Origin: an uncultured Bacteroidota bacterium
GTDB taxonomy: Bacteria; Bacteroidota; Bacteroidia; Flavobacteriales; Schleiferiaceae
Length of the DNA stretch: 6,700 nucleotides
NCBI GenBank assembly: GCA_913056475.1
Contig: CAJXMS010000128.1
Coordinates: 1-6,700, forward strand
Direction: 5' to 3'
Position 1 is the stretch's first letter. The number at the start of each line of letters is the position of its first letter. Both the position numbers and the translations under genes were made by a program. This document shows positions 6,561-6,700 of the stretch, piece after piece. The notes below the pieces were generated by a model. The model saw only the letters and a list, made by a program, of their open reading frames with translations, did no database searches and was not told the DNA's origin.

Positions 6561-6599
6561 TTTGGGGGCCTGGCGGCCAAATGTGATCTATCGGTCACA
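6561..6599. terminator. Two small inverted repeats between convergent genes, possible bidirectional terminator
   Basis: The convergent gap after purS holds two hairpin-capable segments. At 6561-6581, GGCC-TGGC-GGCC is flanked by TTT and AAA, giving 4+3 bp with a bulge. At 6582-6599, TGTGATC-TATC-GGTCACA forms a 7-bp stem (one G-T pair) with a 4-nt loop. Neither is followed by a clear T tract on either strand, so intrinsic termination is uncertain. Position between two converging 3' ends is the main argument. Confidence 0.3.
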
Positions 6600-6613
6600 C
6601 CGGTAAACGAAGG

Positions 6614-6700
6614 TCATTGAATGGTAAACCGTCCCTGGCGTTCCCGAACCCGCACCAAATACAATCCCGCCGGAAGCTGCCGGACCGAAAGGGGCACCTT
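6614..6700 (-). CDS. C-terminal end of a probable T9SS-secreted protein (type A sorting domain), 5' part outside window
   Basis: Minus-strand reading from the right edge to a TGA at 6616-6614 gives 28 residues, with the core LPAGLYLVRVRERQGRFTIQ. The pattern of Leu-Pro-Ala-Gly-hydrophobic-Tyr-hydrophobic-hydrophobic-Arg-Val, then a polar turn and a final short strand, matches the last two strands of T9SS type A C-terminal sorting domains, which direct outer-membrane export and surface attachment. The protein's main function lies off the window and cannot be guessed. The usual basic ending (such as KLVKQ) is replaced by RFTIQ. It converges on purS with a 64-bp gap. Confidence 0.65.
   Translation of the reverse strand, partial: KVPLSVRQLPAGLYLVRVRERQGRFTIQ

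Noticed and set aside
1..6700. A novel mobile, defence or CRISPR-like system
   Set aside because: I saw no direct repeats with regular spacers, transposase or integrase motifs, toxin-antitoxin pairs, tRNA or att-like sites. All large frames but one belong to known housekeeping or envelope families.

Overview
The window looks like chromosomal DNA of a moderately GC-rich member of the Bacteroidota. Four things point there: an iojap/RsfS gene directly upstream of ftsH with a divergent stand-alone biotin ligase, a PorV/PorQ-family outer-membrane barrel, the end of a gene whose product finishes like a type IX secretion system (T9SS) C-terminal sorting domain, and weak or absent Shine-Dalgarno sequences with a TAnnTTTG-type promoter element. 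I cannot place it more finely; Saprospiria- or Cytophagia-like is only a guess.

Layout. Positions 1-1344 (minus) hold the N-terminal two thirds of FtsH, cut by the left edge. RsfS (1363-1725, minus) lies just upstream of it. Across a 72-bp divergent gap is a monofunctional biotin-protein ligase (1798-2559, plus). Its stop codon abuts and overlaps the end of a convergent three-gene minus-strand operon. In transcription order that operon is a PorV2-like outer-membrane barrel (4352-5437), an unrecognised polytopic membrane protein (3575-4351) and a low-specificity L-threonine aldolase (2554-3570), with junctions of 0 and 4 bp. A second divergent gap of about 112 bp leads to pssA (phosphatidylserine synthase, 5550-6257, plus) and purS (6277-6549, plus). 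After a 64-bp convergent gap, the last codons of a probable T9SS cargo protein (6614-6700, minus) run off the right edge.

How the genes fit together. Most are housekeeping: membrane proteolysis (FtsH), ribosome hibernation (RsfS), biotinylation of carboxylases (BirA), phospholipid head-group synthesis (PssA), purine synthesis (PurS) and glycine/threonine metabolism (LtaE). The less routine parts are the PorV2-like barrel, which probably belongs to the cell-surface secretion machinery, and the membrane protein of unknown function that is tightly coupled to it. There is no mobile element, CRISPR array, tRNA, rRNA or obvious horizontally acquired segment, and no gene-free stretch exceeds about 115 bp. 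I find no convincing new multi-gene system. The best leads are the unknown membrane protein in the PorV2-like operon and that operon's non-ATG start.
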